Positions 9,731-21,943 of a DNA stretch of 64,000 bases are shown one piece after another; position 1 is the stretch's first letter; each line of letters opens with the position of its first letter. The stretch is from Cryptomeria japonica (lineage: Eukaryota > Streptophyta > Pinopsida > Cupressales > Cupressaceae), in contig NC_081415.1 of assembly GCF_030272615.1 (NCBI RefSeq), positions 101,784,796-101,848,795 of the forward strand, given 5' to 3'. A program made the position numbers and the translations under genes. The notes under the pieces are model-generated. The model did no database searches. It was not told the DNA's origin and worked only from the letters and a program-made list of their open reading frames with translations.

Positions 9731-12700
9731 ATGGCGAGTTCGTCAGGGAGAATAGAGGTGGAGAAATTTAATGGAAGTAATTTTGAGATGTGGAAGCTGA
9801 AGATGGAAGATCTGCTAATAGATCGAGATCTTTGGGATGCTGTTGATGCGAATGTCCAAAGGCCCTCAGATCCTACTGCGGCAGCTCAATATGATGTTAT
9901 GGACCGAAAAGCCAAGGGTCTAATTAGACTGTGCCTGGCAGACTCTGTTCTAATCAATGTCCATGAAGAAAACTTTGCAAAGAAGCTATGGACTAAGCTT
10001 GGTGAGATGTATCAAGTGAAATCTTTATTAAATCAAATTTTCTTAAGAAAGAAATTGTATTCCTTGAAGATGGAAGAAGGTGGATGAATTGCAGACCACC
10101 TGGAAGCATTCAATATGTTGGTGGCTCAATTATTATCCGTCGGTGTTAAGATGGACGAGGAGGAGAAATGTCAGATCTTGCTTTGTTCTTTACCTGATTT
10201 GTGGGATTCTCTTGTTATGGCTATCGGTAGTACTTCTGTTGTTTTGAAATCTGAAGACATGGTGGGTGCCCTACTCGGTGAAGAGATGTGAAGGAAGGTA
10301 TCCATCAGTTCAAAGGAAGCCCTAACCATTCGTGGAAGACCTAGGGAGAAAGGCAAGAAGAATGAGAAGCGCGACAAGTCCAAATCCAAAGGGAGATCGA
10401 AATCTCCTGGAAAGTCCAAAGTCATTTGCTGGAATTGCGGTAAATCAGGTCACATCTGTAAGGACTGCAAAGAAGAAAAGAAGAAGAAGAAAAAGAAAAA
10501 TTTCGATTCTGATTCTGAGTCCGACAAGGAAGATGGTGATGCCTTTATTACAGCTTTGGCGACTCATGCAGGTAATGATGCCTGGCTAATTGACTCAGGT
10601 GCATCTTTTCATATGACTTCCAATAGAGATTGGTTTTCTGAATATGAAGGATTTAATGGAGGTAAGGTGTACTTGGGTGATGATTCACATCTAGACATTG
10701 TTGGTCGAGGTAAAGTTAGAATCAGGTTTTCTGATGGTAGAATAAAAAGGATTAATGGTGTGCTGCATATCCCTGGATTAAAATGAAACCTGTTATCTGT
10801 GAGCAAACTGATAGATGCGGGTGTGCAGGTAGTCTTTTCTGAAGCAGGATGTAAGATGATTAAGGGTGCTATGGTAGTTGCTAGAGGTGTCAGGTTTGGC
10901 ACTTTGTATAAGCTTGAAGCATACACTATTGAGTGTAATAGCACTTCTGTAAAAAGTAAATCTGCAGATACTTCACTGGAAGATTTGAAGGTTTCACCTT
11001 CAGCAGATGGAAATGGTTTTTGGGTACCTAAGGGTGCTCTTTCGTCTGAGGCAAAGTTACCTGCAGAGAAGACTATGTTATGGCACCAGAGACTTGGCCA
11101 CATTGGAGAAAAGGGTCTAAGGACCTTGAAAAATAAAAATCTTGTTGAAGGTTTGAATGATTGTAATCTTGACTTTGATTTCTGTGAGCATTGCATTTAT
11201 GGAAAACAAAACCGCGTTCAGTTTTACTCGAGTTCTCATAAAACTTGTGGTGTTTTGGATCTTATCCATTCTGATGTGTTTGGTCCAGTAGATGTCTCTT
11301 CGATTGGAAAATCCACATATTATGTTTCATTTATTGATTATTTTAGTAGAAGGACATGGGTTTATTTTCTAAAGAGTAAATCTGAGGTTTTTAGTCGTTT
11401 TAAAGAATCTAAAGCAATGGTTGAGTTGCAAACTGGAAAGAAAATAAAATGTTTGAGAACTGATAATGGCGGTGAGTTTTGCTCTAATGATTTTGATAGA
11501 TTTTGTAAAGACTGTGGAATTAACAGGCAGAAGACAACTCCGTATTCTCCACAGCAGAATGGAGTTGCAGAAAGAATAACAGGACACTGATGGACAAGGC
11601 TAGGAGTATGTTGAGTGGTGCTGGTCTCGAACAAAAGTTTTGGGCTGAAGCTGTTGCCACTACTTGCTACCTGATTAACAGGTCTCCTACATCAGCTCTT
11701 GTTGATAAAACGCCTATGGAAGCATGGTCAGGTCACAAGCCTTCATTGAGACATCTTAGAGTTTTTGGTTGCGAGGCATATGCACATGTGCCAAAGGAGA
11801 AGCGAACAAAGTTGGAGAACAAGGCTATGAAATGTATCTTCATCGGGTATAGTTATGGTGTGAAAGGATACAAGCTTTGGGACCCTGTTGCACAAAAGGT
11901 AATTCACAGTAGAAGTGTTATTTTTAGAGAAATTAAGTCTCCTTCTGTTACATTGCAGCCAAAATAGACTAAAAAATAAGATGTGATTCAACTTCCTTCT
12001 ACACCTGAAAGAGTTGAATCGAGACCCCTAGATAGGCAAGAATTTGAGGAGAGCTCGTCTAGCTCTGAATCTTCAGAAGAGGAGGAAGAACCTCCAACTC
12101 AGCTTGTTCGAAGGTCTACAAGACATAGACAACCACCTGAAAGGTATTCACCTGATGATTGGAGATGTATTTTTTCTCTGAATACTAGTGTGGATGAACT
12201 GAAATGTGTAGAAGAGGCATTAGGTATGAATGATGCAGAATCCTGGAAGATTGCTATGGAGGAAGAAATGGCAGCTTTGAAAAAGAATGATACATGGGAT
12301 CTTGTACCATTGCCTGAAGGACGAAAACCCGTTGGTTGTAAATGGGTGTTCAAGAAAAAGATTGGTTCAGATGGAAGAATTGAGAAGTATAAAGCAAGGT
12401 TGGTTGCAAAAGGCTACTCTCAGGTTGAGGGTGTTGATTACGGTGAGATATTTTCTCCTGTTGCAAAAATGACGTCCATTAGATTTTTGCTTTCTATTGC
12501 TACTGCTTATGATTTAGAGGTTGAGCAAATGGATGTGAAAACTGCTTTCCTTCATGGTGATTTGGAGGAAGATATTTATATGACACAGCCGGAGCACTAT
12601 GTAGTGAAAGGCAAAAGTAATTTGGTCTGTAAATTGAAGAAATCTTTGTATGGCCTCAAACAAAGTCCTAGGATGTGGTACCAGAAATTTGATACATATG

Positions 12701-13776
12701 TGTTGAGTTTGGGATTTGAACATTCTAAATCAGATCACTGTGTTTATTATAAATCTTATGGTGATCATTTCTTATTCATTGCATTGTATGTTGATGATAT
12801 GTTATTCATTGGTAAAGGGAAAGGTATGATTTCAGAACTGAAGTCTCAGCTCGCTGCTAAATTTGAAATGAAAGATCTTGGTGCAGCAAAGCACATTCTT
12901 GGGATGGAAATTAGAAGAGATAGGGTGAACAGAAAGCTATGGCTAGGCCAGAGTAAGTATGTGAATTCAGTGTTACAGAGGTTCAACATGCAGAATTGTA
13001 GACCATTGAGTGTTCCTTTTACAGTTGGAATGAAACTATCTGTTTCAGATTGTCCAACATCCCCATTGGAGATGGAAGACATGAGCAGAGTGCCTTACCA
13101 GAGTGCGGTTGGAAGCTTGATGTATGCTATGATCTGTACTAGACCAAATATTGCCCAAGCAGTGGGAGTACTTTCTAGATATATGTCTAATCCTGGTAGA
13201 GTTCATTGGGATGCAGTCAAAAGAGTCTTCAGATATTTGAAGGGTACTTCAGAGTATTCTTTGTGTTATCATGGTAATTCAATTGGAGACATGACTTCCC
13301 TTGATATCCATGGTTATGTGGATTCAGATTGGGCAGGTGATATTGATAGCAGAAGATCCACCAGTGCTTATGTGTTTACTTTGTTTGGTGGTGCAATTAG
13401 TTGGATGAGTAAGCGACAGGCTATGGTTGCTTTATCCACTACCGAAGCAGAGTATATGGCAGCTACTCATGCTTGTAAAGAGGCCATTTGGCTTAAGAGA
13501 TTGTGTTCGGATATTGGAATAAAACAAGGTACAGTGACAGTTTACTGTGACAGTCAGAGTGCAATTAGCCTAGCTAAGAACCCGACATTTCATGCCCGGA
13601 CCAAACATATTGATGTTCAGTATCATTTTGTTAGAGATATGGTTGAAGATGGTAGGGTGAAGCTGGTTAAGGTGGAAACTTTGATGAATGTTGCAGATGC
13701 TTTAACTAAGGCTGTGAGCACAGAGAAGTTCAGATGGTGTTCAGAGTCTATGGGCCTTATGGCCCCTAGCAATTGA
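9731..13776 (+). pseudogene. Tork-like copia gag-pol, broken
   Basis: A single polyprotein gene of copia order. Gag (from 9731) resembles the Tnt1 type (VEKFNGSNFEMWKLKMEDLL). The zinc knuckle CWNCGKSGHICKDC is near 10430 and protease DSG near 10590. The gag-pre-integrase HRLGH-type motif (WHQRLGHIG) is near 11080. The integrase core has the RTDNGGEF and PQQNGVAER motifs. RT carries YVDDMLFIG near 12790. RNase H includes YVDSDWAGD, STTEAEY and CDSQSA and ends MGLMAPSN. Breaks are TGA at 10085, 10289 and 10784, one frameshift near 11585 at the end of the integrase core, TAG at 11965 and TAA at 11977. The last 597 codons, covering RT and RNase H, are uninterrupted. All five stops look like C-to-T changes of CGA, CAG or CAA codons. 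Confidence 0.95.
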
Positions 13777-13819
13777 TTCATTGTGTTGACATTCCCTTCC
13801 GCTCATGCAAGGTGTTCGA

Positions 13820-13832
13820 CAAGTGGGAGATT
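13820..13832 (+). promoter_or_regulatory. Polypurine tract of the Tork-like element
   Basis: CAAGTGGGAGATT immediately before the 3' LTR, the expected plus-strand primer position. The same tract precedes the element C LTR. Confidence 0.85.
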
Positions 13833-14903
13833 TGTTGGGAAAAATGGTGTCTCAACCTTGCATTTATGTGAGGTTACTATTTATAGTAAGTTTTCATTTG
13901 AGCACGAAATGGTGCGAAACTCTCCTTGAAGCTTCTGGTTGGCTAGATAAGCATTCCGGTAAAGTTGCATCGCAAGGTCACAGCCAGTTTTGAAGATATT
14001 AAAGTTTTCGTCTTGGAAGGGTGCAATAAATATTTAAACTTATTTTTGGGGACTTTAGAGGCTCTGAAACGCCCTGAAAAGTGGCCGTAACCGGCGAAGC
14101 TGGTTACGAGGTGATAGAGCACTTCAAGCATTCCGGTAAAGTTGCGTCGCAAGGTCACAGCCAGTTTTGAAGATATTAAAGTTTTTGTCTTGGAAGGGTG
14201 CAATAAAATATTTAAACTTATTTTTGGGGACTTTAGAGGCTCTGAAATGCCCTGAAAAGTGGCCGTAACTGGCGAAGCTGGTTACAAGGTGATAGAGCAC
14301 TTCATGAGCTTTTCGGCGCTTCAAACGGTTCGTCAATCGGACACCCGGTTCTCAAGTTATGGCCTCCGGAAGTTTGTACTCCTGAAATAGGAAAAATAAT
14401 TTGTATCGGATACATAAATGAGCTGTAAAAGGGAGCGACACATGTTGATGTGTGCTTTAACATGTCATAGGGCATCTAGAAGGGAGATAAGGTTAGCTAC
14501 ACCTTATTGGGTGGTTTTAGCCCATGGTTTTGTAATACCATTTGACGGTTTCCTGTATTGTATCTCCTATTTATGAGGTGTGTGAGATAGAGGTTGTGTG
14601 AAAGAGTCCTATGGCTATTGAGTTGCCTCTGAATCTCTGATTAGTGCTACTCCTGCGAAGAGCTTGCTCTGCAAGTATGTTGTAATCTGTTTTTGATTGC
14701 TGAATAAAATATTGAGCTGCTTTTGGAGGGTGGGGTTTTTCTCCCGAAAGGGTTTTCCCCACGTAAATCATTGTGTTGTGGTATGAATGCTATTATATCT
14801 ATTTCTATTTTCTATAACTGTTGTAATGATCTGAAAAAGTTTTGCATTACCCTCCTCTCAAGGTTAGTGTAGGAAGTTGTTTCCGCTACTTTACTTCCTT
14901 ACA
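13833..14903 (+). repeat. 3' LTR of the Tork-like element
   Basis: Starts TGTTGGGAAAAATGG and ends ..CTTCCTTACA, 1071 bp, with the target duplication immediately after. It has a weak TATA-like CCTATTTATGAGG near 14565 and the conserved GGTTTTTCTCCC...TTTTCCCCACGTAAATCATTG block near 14730-14785. Confidence 0.95.
13951..14304 (+). repeat. 177 bp tandem duplication inside the 3' LTR
   Basis: Two near-identical units of 177 bp, beginning GCATTCCGGTAAAGTTGC at 13951 and 14128, differing at a handful of bases. The homologous element C LTR lacks this duplication. Confidence 0.9.
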
Positions 14904-14908
14904 AAATG

Positions 14909-16610
14909 GTGGTAATAGGAGAGAGCATCTCATGCTTGAGTCACCTTCCCCCCTATTTCAAAAACCTAAAAAATCCAAACACATACAGTCATTCTCATGC
15001 CAATTTTACTAGGAACTCTCATGAACAACCCCACAATTATCCTTTCCCATGGAGAAGAACTACCACTATGCATGACCATGATGATACCCAATATCATACC
15101 AATGCATATAATTATACTCAAATGAACATTCAAAATCATGACACAAGGAGACCCCATGTCAGATTTGGGGGAAATACTCAAGATCACTCTTATGATACCT
15201 CCCATTTTCATGATAGACCTAGTGCTCCTCATTACAACACCATACCAAGTGGTCCATATGTGAGCTATAACTATGTCCCTCCTCCATGTGAACACATATA
15301 TGATCAATACCATCCATACATGCATTATATCCCTCCTCCTCTACCCAGTGGCTCGGGCATGGGACTAGCTCAAAGAGAAAAGACACCACCCAAGAATGAC
15401 TTACAACAACAAATCAAGGATTTGCAAAAGCAAATGGTAGACATTAATACACCAAAGAAATAGTACACAATGAAATATATATGTCCTTATCCCTATGATA
15501 GTGGCATTCCAATGCCTTCATTTCCTCCACAATTTGTGACACCAAAATTTGATAAGTACAAAGGCAAACGGGATCCTAAGGCACACATAAGACAATTTTT
15601 CATAGCTTGCATTGAGGTAGTAAGAGAAGAAACATATTTGATGAGATTGTTTCCACAAAGCTTAGACAAACAAGCAATGGAATGGTTCTCCCAGCTTCCA
15701 CCTAGAAATAAGTCATGGGGTGATTTAGAAAAGGCTTTTATAAAACACTTTTCATATAACATTGAAACATATGTGTCAGTAACTACCTTGTACAATACTA
15801 AGCAAAAAAATGGGCAATCTTTTTCTTCATTTTTATAGGGATGGAGAGGTCTTTCTAGTAGATGCTCTTGTGATATACAACAAAAAAAATGGTAGAAATG
15901 TTCACTCAAAATTTCAAGGATATGAGCTAATAAAAGCTTGTTTGTCTACCTTCAAAGAGGTCATTGAGATAGGAATGGCAATATAAAAAGTCCTTATCGA
16001 ATAAGGTATCATTAAGATATTCAAAGAAAACAAAGAGGAATCAAATGGGAAAGACAAACTCTTCTTTCAGAGCAAGAATAAGAACACACTCAATGACGGG
16101 GTAGTAGATGAAAATGTTGTGAAACCTAAGATAAATTTCCCTAGTGCAAGTTCTTCTAATATAAACAATCAAGAGAACAATCAAAGGTAATCAAAACCCT
16201 AAATAAAGTATAGTCTGATGGGAGAACTGATTGAAACAACATTTAAGAAGTTAGTGGCAAACAAGCTCATAACACTACCAGGAAACCCACCATATGATCC
16301 AAAAGTAAAACCAAATTGGTGGAATGATGATGAATATAGTGAATATCATAAGAGAAAAGGGAATTTAACTAGAAATTGTCACAGATTGAAGAATATAATG
16401 CAAGATCTCATTGACAAGGGTGACATAGAAGTTGATGGTCACATCTCCAATGAAGATCAGGAGATTTTTAAGGAACCATTTCCTAAACATGACAAGGAAA
16501 AAGACAAAACTACAGACAATCACTTTCTAATTATACCAAGATGCCCTATGATTATGATTCTACTATTAATCATATCTCAATGGATAATCATGTTTCTACC
16601 ATCATCATAA
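14909..16610 (+). pseudogene. Element D gag, remainder
   Basis: Continuation of the Tat-type Gag after the copia insertion. First comes a His/Tyr/Pro-rich region (to about 15463), then after a stop the retrotransposon-gag capsid domain (15476-15838). That domain has FDKYKGKRDPKAHIRQF, TYLMRLFPQSL and AMEWFSQLPP motifs typical of plant gypsy Gag. A further segment follows with WWNDDEYSEYHKRKGN and CHRLKNIMQDLID, a degenerate version of the CxxHxxxGH knuckle region of this lineage (intact Cys/His pattern lost). Several in-frame stops and frame changes make it non-functional. The same blocks appear in element F on the other strand. Confidence 0.85.
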
Positions 16611-16810
16611 AGGATAAAGCTCCTGAGAGTTCTACCCAAAAGAGTAAATTTGTTTTGAAAGGCATTGGACCATCTTCCTCATCTTCCAAAAATGAAACCT
16701 CTGAATTTAATGTCATAACTCATCGAGGTAAAGTCACCTTGCAAGGCCTTCCATCAAAGACCACAACCTCATCATCCACCAAGAATGAGTATGACCTTGT
16801 ATATTAGCTA

Positions 16811-17868
16811 GGGAAAACACCCGCCCTCATTTCCATCCTTAAGATTTTGCGCATATCCCCTTCACATAAGGCCATCCTTGATAAAGTATTGAGAGAAACG
16901 TCCATACACACTAATCTGAACGTGGACCAGTTTCAAGCCATGGTGGGATACCTTTTCATTCCACATAGCCTCACATTCATAGAATTCGATGGTGCATCTA
17001 TAACCCAACCTCATAATGCACCTCTACATAGTGAAGCCTTTATCTATAAAAACTAAATAAAATGAGTCTTGATAGATGGAGGAGAAGGTCTGAATATTTA
17101 TACATTGAACACTATTAAGCAATTGGGATATTCTGAAAAGGGATTGTGAATTTTGCATATGCAATCACCATAAAAGCATATGATGATGAAGAGAACTCAT
17201 CCAAGGGCACAATCACCTTATCTCTTAGAGCTGGGCCAGTTATGAAGGATGTGGTATGTCAAGTCCTTGATTTAGAGCTCACATACAATATACTATTGGG
17301 ATGCCCATGGATCCATGAAATGAGAGTTGTTCCTTCTACATATCATCAATGTATCAAGTTCCCACACAAAGGATTTGAAGTGACCATTAATGGTGACCTA
17401 AATCCATTCAGATATTGCAATAACCTACAACCAAGATCAGAGATAATAATTCCAATTAACAAAGAAGCAACTCCATCATCAGCATATATTGATCCAGAAT
17501 CCTTGAAAGCTTCTACATCAAAAAAAGTAGATCTCAAAGAAAACTTCAAGGTTAAAGACATGGGATGTGGTGAGTATATATTTCATGTTGACCAACTCAC
17601 ACTATCTCCTAAGATATTTAATCAACAAGAAAAACCTACAAACAATTTGCAATGCCAAGGAATTGAGTGTGAACTACCTAATGTTGTGGCTACTAAGTCT
17701 GAATGCAAATCTCCTCTAGTGGTGCAAGCAACTCTTGATATCAATAGTCCTAAGAGTGTTTCCAACAAAGCATTTGTTGAATATATTGCCAATCCTCTTG
17801 AGAACTCCTATAGCCTTACCATTTCATCCACTCATTCCATTTCCACTCCTCTCCTAGACTTGGATTAA
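16811..17868 (+). pseudogene. Element D aspartic protease region
   Basis: Tat-type protease region. An N-terminal conserved block (LRISPSHKAILDKVLRE) and FQAMVGYL are followed by the active-site segment VLIDGGEGLNIYTL, where the catalytic triad reads D-G-G. In element F the equivalent is D-N-G. Then comes AITIKAYDDEENSSKG, the flap region, and LLGCPWIHEMRVVPSTYHQCIKF, the C-terminal substrate-binding part. The last 240 codons (17146-17868) are open. A stop and a frame change separate the active site from that open part, so the gene is dead. Confidence 0.82.
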
Positions 17869-18177
17869 TAAGAATTACAAAAGCCCTTACTCATTGGGGA
17901 TCAAAAATCATGATTTAAAAAGAAAAATCTAAAAGTCAAAAATAAAGAAAAGTCCTTTAGTCCAAATCAAAATCAAAAGCTATTAGACTTTACAAAAATC
18001 AAAGTCAAGGATAAAACTCCTATGAATAAAAAAGAACAAGAGTTGGTCTCCCCTAATATCAAAATAACTAGGGGCAAAAGTTCTAAAATTTCAATTCAAA
18101 AAGAATACTTGTTGATCCCAAGTCTCCATCATGTTATCCTACTTTCACTTCTTTTCGCAATCATAAGCCTTCATAAC
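17869..18177 (+). pseudogene. Element D linker after protease
   Basis: Lys/Ser/Asn-rich degraded linker up to the target site of the gag-protease copia element. No reverse transcriptase motif is present on either side of that insertion. Confidence 0.6.
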
Positions 18178-18669
18178 TGTTGGTGTAAATAATTATTCAT
18201 CTTGGATATTATTACACCTTACTTAAGTTTACTTAGGTACATGCATTTCATAGTAGTTTGGGTATGAGACACTTGGGTGTTTGTGCCACATTGGGATAGT
18301 GTGTGTAGGAGAATTTCCACCTTTTATGGTGTGATCTTGTTGTTACACTCCACATTCAGTGGGTGATCCACCTCATGTGGAATATTATATTGTTTCTCCT
18401 ACCTACCCACACCTATTTCCTACCTACCCTTATTTCTTATTGAGCCACATGTCATGTTTGTGTGCTCACATATCCATATAGCCTTCCCTATATAAGAAGG
18501 CTCATATTCATTGTATGTAACGATTGATGATCCAGTTGATCAGTATTTTCATCTTGATAGAATACAATTTATTTCTATCATCTATTTTGTTCTCTCTTAT
18601 TTTTGCTTTCCGTTGCCTCTTGATCTTAGCAAAATCTCACATGGGATCAAAGCTGGTCCATTTCTCACA
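18178..18669 (+). repeat. 5' LTR of gag-protease element
   Basis: TGTTGGTGTAAATAATT...GTCTCACA with TATA box CCCTATATAAG at about 18487. A primer-binding-site-like TGGGATCAAAGC lies inside the LTR, 28 nt before its end. Confidence 0.95.
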
Positions 18670-18682
18670 TGTTATCAGAGCC
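18670..18682 (+). promoter_or_regulatory. Primer-binding site of gag-protease element
   Basis: TGTTATCAGAGCC directly after the LTR end, one mismatch from the canonical copia site. A second, earlier copy of the motif is now part of both LTRs. Confidence 0.85.
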
Positions 18683-19501
18683 ATTAGAGTGTCATTGGTT
18701 TGCTAATTGAGAGAAATTTGATTCTATTTAGGGTTGTGTATTTTGGAGTTTTTTATTGCAGGTTATTATTGAAGCTTGATGGGTCAAATTTGAGGTTACC
18801 ATTGGATATAGGAGGTCCAAGAAAGTCAGTTTTTCCTTTTGTTTCATCCAAATCGGACTTCAGAGGCCAAATCTAGAGGCATTTGAAGTTGGACACTGTG
18901 GTGAAAATTTTCCAGAAATTATAATTTTGCAGGCAATTTTCAAATAGCAATATCTCACTCATCTGGACTAGTTTTTTTGAGCAATTTTTTTAGTTTTGGA
19001 GTAGAATTTCACGATCTGGACAGTGGTACAGGAGTTTTCTGATTTTCGGATACTGTTTTTTCAGAAATCATGAAATCCCAATTTTTACAACTTTGGAGGC
19101 TTTGTTTGGGCTCATATGGACTCCTTTTTAGGTCTGTTTTTTTTTAAAGTGCAGATTTTTTCATCTACTTTCATAATCTGCCATCTGTTTGTAGTGATTT
19201 TAAGTAGAAATTGTACTTTTAGTATTTGGCCATTTTTGGCATATTTGATACTTGCATTTTGCTTGGATCTTAGTTTAGATCACTAGCAGTATTTGTTGAA
19301 GTCTCTTAGATCTCATTTTGAGAAGTTGTAAATTGAAATTAGAAGTCCACTTTGCCTTGTTTTGCAAGTGGCCCATTGTATACGCACTAAGTATAAAGTG
19401 CCAAAATCACCATTTTGGGGAGATTTCTTGATTGAGTATTTTGAGGGGGTGTCTTGTGTGATTGTGCCTCTCTCTATCTTGTGTTTTTTCATTTTGGTGC
19501 T

Positions 19502-20346
19502 ATGAGTTCTCCTAAATTTCCACTTTTAACTCCTCATAATTATGCATCATGAAAAATTAAGGCATGGAGTAAACTAATGGAAAAAGGACTCATTCATTAT
19601 GTAAATGAAACTATTACAGCACCACCTAATCCTAAGGTTGATCCTAATGCTCAAATTGAATGGCTTACTAAGAATTCTATGGCACTTGGAACTCTTAGAA
19701 AGTATGTATTAGATGACCTCATTTTTCACATTGATAAGTGTACTACAATTAAAGTGGCTTGGGATATTTTTAAGAAATTATATGGTCAAGTTGATGAGAT
19801 TAAGGGCTACAAGCTTGATAGTGAACTCACAACTTTGGATCCCAAGGATTTTGATACAATCCAAGATTATGTCAGAAAAGCAACTGAGTTAAGAGCAAAG
19901 CTAAAGGATTGTGGAATTGACAAAAAGGAAGCTCAATTGGTTTATAACTTTTTGGACAAGCTTCCTTCAGAGTATGCAGCCTTTGTATCTAGCTTTCACA
20001 CCCATAGGTTAGCTCAAGGTTCCTCATACACTTCTCCCTCATTTGATTCATTCACGGAGATGTTGATACTTGAGCAATCTAAGTTGACCACGATGGGGAT
20101 TCTCAAGTCTTTAAAGTCACAAGCTTTGGTGGCTAACAAAGGGAATCAAGTAATCAAGGTAAAGACAAGAATCAAAAGCAACCTAAGTCTAAACCACAAC
20201 AAGATGGAGCACAATCTTCCTCTCCACAACAAGGTGACACACTATTCTCACCTAAGAGGAAATCATATAAGGACAATCTTTTTTGTGGATATTGCAAGAA
20301 GTCAAGACATGATGAACATCATTGTTATAAGAAGGATATTGATGAG
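19502..20346 (+). pseudogene. Copia Gag of the gag-protease element
   Basis: Copia-type Gag (UBN2-like) starting MSSPKFPLLTPHNYAS at 19502. A TGA at 19550 replaces the Trp expected in the W-x-x-K motif. The frame is then open for about 190 codons (GYKLDSELTTLDPKDFDTIQDYV, LVYNFLDKLPSEYAAFVSSF). A one-base shift near 20140 moves the coding frame into that of the downstream ORF, which carries a Gln/Lys-rich linker and the CCHC knuckle CGYCKKSRHDEHHC near 20287-20328. Confidence 0.88.
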
Positions 20347-21720
20347 TTGAAGAATCTTCTTGAGAAGAATAGAATCAACCTACCTTCTAGAATGTCTACG
20401 TCAGCTTCTTCTTCCAAGGATAAAGGAAAGTATCACTCTTTTGGGACATATAAAGGAAAGGGACAAGCTCTTTGTGCTACTACAAGTCATGATTCAGGGA
20501 AATGGCTTCTAGATTCAGGGGCTTCTCATCATATGGCATCTTCACAGTCTATGTTTTCTACATTTGAGCCTTGCCACATGCTGCAGATTTTGATGGGCAA
20601 TCATACATACATAGATGTGATTGGGAAAGGATCTATTGCCATTGGGGATAACTCCTTCAATGATGTGTTGTGTGTACCCCACTTGAAGATTAATCTTCTT
20701 TCCATCTATCAAATCACACATGGGGCAACTAGGAAAACTATGGAGTTCATACCTGATTCAGTTATCATTAGAAACTTGGAGAGTGGAGCTATCATTGTGA
20801 CTAGGGTGGTTCATCATGCATCTTGGTTGTACTCTTTTTTAGATTTTGGTCCTATTGATAAGGTTGGTTCTTCTTATGTTGATGATTCAGATTTTGAGGA
20901 GAAATTTGGGCATTTGAACTTGGGGATTCTCACATGTGACCCCATTCTTGAGCCTTACATTTCATCTCCTCCTATTGATATCACACCACCTATTGCACAT
21001 GATGATGCAGCTAGTGCAGCAGTTTTGCCTTCTTGTGATTCAGTGCAGCAGGATATTTCATGTCTTCCAACTTCAGTTGATTGGGATGCCTACTTGACAG
21101 ACATTGTAGGTTTGTTTGTGGAGTCCTACATTGCAGATTTGGGAGACATCATTGATGACATTCATCTTCTCTTTGATGAAGATGATCCTTCTTCAATTGT
21201 TGTGAGGGATCACTCTGACCCTCTTGTGCATTCTCTACATGATCAATCTTTAGAGGTTGACATGATTGTGGATACTTTTGTACAACACTTGGAGGAGGTC
21301 TCTTTATCTTTTGAGGAGACATATGAGTCTTTCGATATTGTTCTACATTCATCTTCACTAGATCTTGGAGTGCCTTTTTCAGCGGTGTGGCACAGTTTAC
21401 CACCTTTGGAGGGGGTACCTTTCAGCATCAACATGGGGACACTTGAGCAGTTTTTAGAGATTCCTTTCATCATGAGTATTTTTTCTTCATCTTACCTTCA
21501 TGGTTGGGGAGACTTTTTGGATCCACCTTTGGTTTTGTTTCTTCCTAAGGGAAGGAATGTGGTTCAACGTTCATGGAGTAGTTTCTTCATTCATCTTCGA
21601 GCTTCTATCATTGGTGCAGATTCCACATTGAGGGGGGGCTTCCTAGTCTCTCTTCTTCTTCTCTCATATGGGGGGGAATTTTTCCTCACATGGGGTTTTG
21701 TCCTTCACATACTTCTATGA
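20347..21720 (+). CDS. Protease plus novel acidic C-terminal domain
   Basis: A 457-codon open frame that continues the Gag frame after the shift. The first part is a copia aspartic protease with DSG in WLLDSGASHHM (about residues 53-63) and the usual ILMGNHTYIDVIGKGSIAIG and VLCVPHLKINLLS segments. It reaches a trace of the gag-pre-integrase region (EKFGHLNLGIL) and then diverges. The last 250 or so residues are rich in Asp, Ser, Leu and Phe. They contain DWDAYLTDIVGLFVESYIADLGD and other acidic, amphipathic stretches, and end in a hydrophobic tail. They match no copia domain I know. The frame from protease to stop has no break, in contrast to the gag upstream. Integrase and RT are absent. 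Function of the C-terminus is unknown. Confidence 0.8.
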   Translation: MKNLLEKNRINLPSRMSTSASSSKDKGKYHSFGTYKGKGQALCATTSHDSGKWLLDSGASHHMASSQSMFSTFEPCHMLQILMGNHTYIDVIGKGSIAIGDNSFNDVLCVPHLKINLLSIYQITHGATRKTMEFIPDSVIIRNLESGAIIVTRVVHHASWLYSFLDFGPIDKVGSSYVDDSDFEEKFGHLNLGILTCDPILEPYISSPPIDITPPIAHDDAASAAVLPSCDSVQQDISCLPTSVDWDAYLTDIVGLFVESYIADLGDIIDDIHLLFDEDDPSSIVVRDHSDPLVHSLHDQSLEVDMIVDTFVQHLEEVSLSFEETYESFDIVLHSSSLDLGVPFSAVWHSLPPLEGVPFSINMGTLEQFLEIPFIMSIFSSSYLHGWGDFLDPPLVLFLPKGRNVVQRSWSSFFIHLRASIIGADSTLRGGFLVSLLLLSYGGEFFLTWGFVLHILL

Positions 21721-21930
21721 GAGTTCTTTGTATCTAGTTTTCATCTCTCTTTTGGGGAAGGGTTTTTTTCCATTGGGTTTTTCTCTCTTTCCCCACTTTG
21801 TGAGAGATTTCTTTGCATTGTTTTGCATGCATTTGCATTTGTACATGAGTACCTAACATGGCCTCATAGCCAGGACCCATCTTGCATTGCTTAGTTGCAT
21901 TGTAGACTTTAGTGCATTCCCCTAAGTTGC

Positions 21931-21943
21931 ACTTAAGGGGGGG
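21931..21943 (+). promoter_or_regulatory. Polypurine tract of gag-protease element
   Basis: CTTAAGGGGGGG immediately before the 3' LTR. Confidence 0.85.

Larger units (their letters stand above)
9057..14903 (+). mobile_element. Tork-like Ty1/copia element with rearranged 5' end
   Basis: A 5847 bp copia element in element D's gag. It is flanked by a perfect 5 bp target duplication AAATG (9052-9056 and 14904-14908). It contains gag, protease, integrase, RT and RNase H in the copia order, a purine tract and a normal 1071 bp 3' LTR. The 5' end is abnormal. Instead of a full LTR it has an inverted copy of the leader, the last 227 bp of the LTR, then the leader itself. Because the target duplication abuts the inverted segment, the rearrangement existed when the DNA integrated. 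All coding frames carry stops, so the copy is inactive. Confidence 0.95.

Noticed and set aside
10609-11196. 195-codon minus-strand ORF
   Set aside because: Lies antisense over the protease and pre-integrase region of the Tork-like pol. Composition and lack of motifs mark it as a shadow frame.
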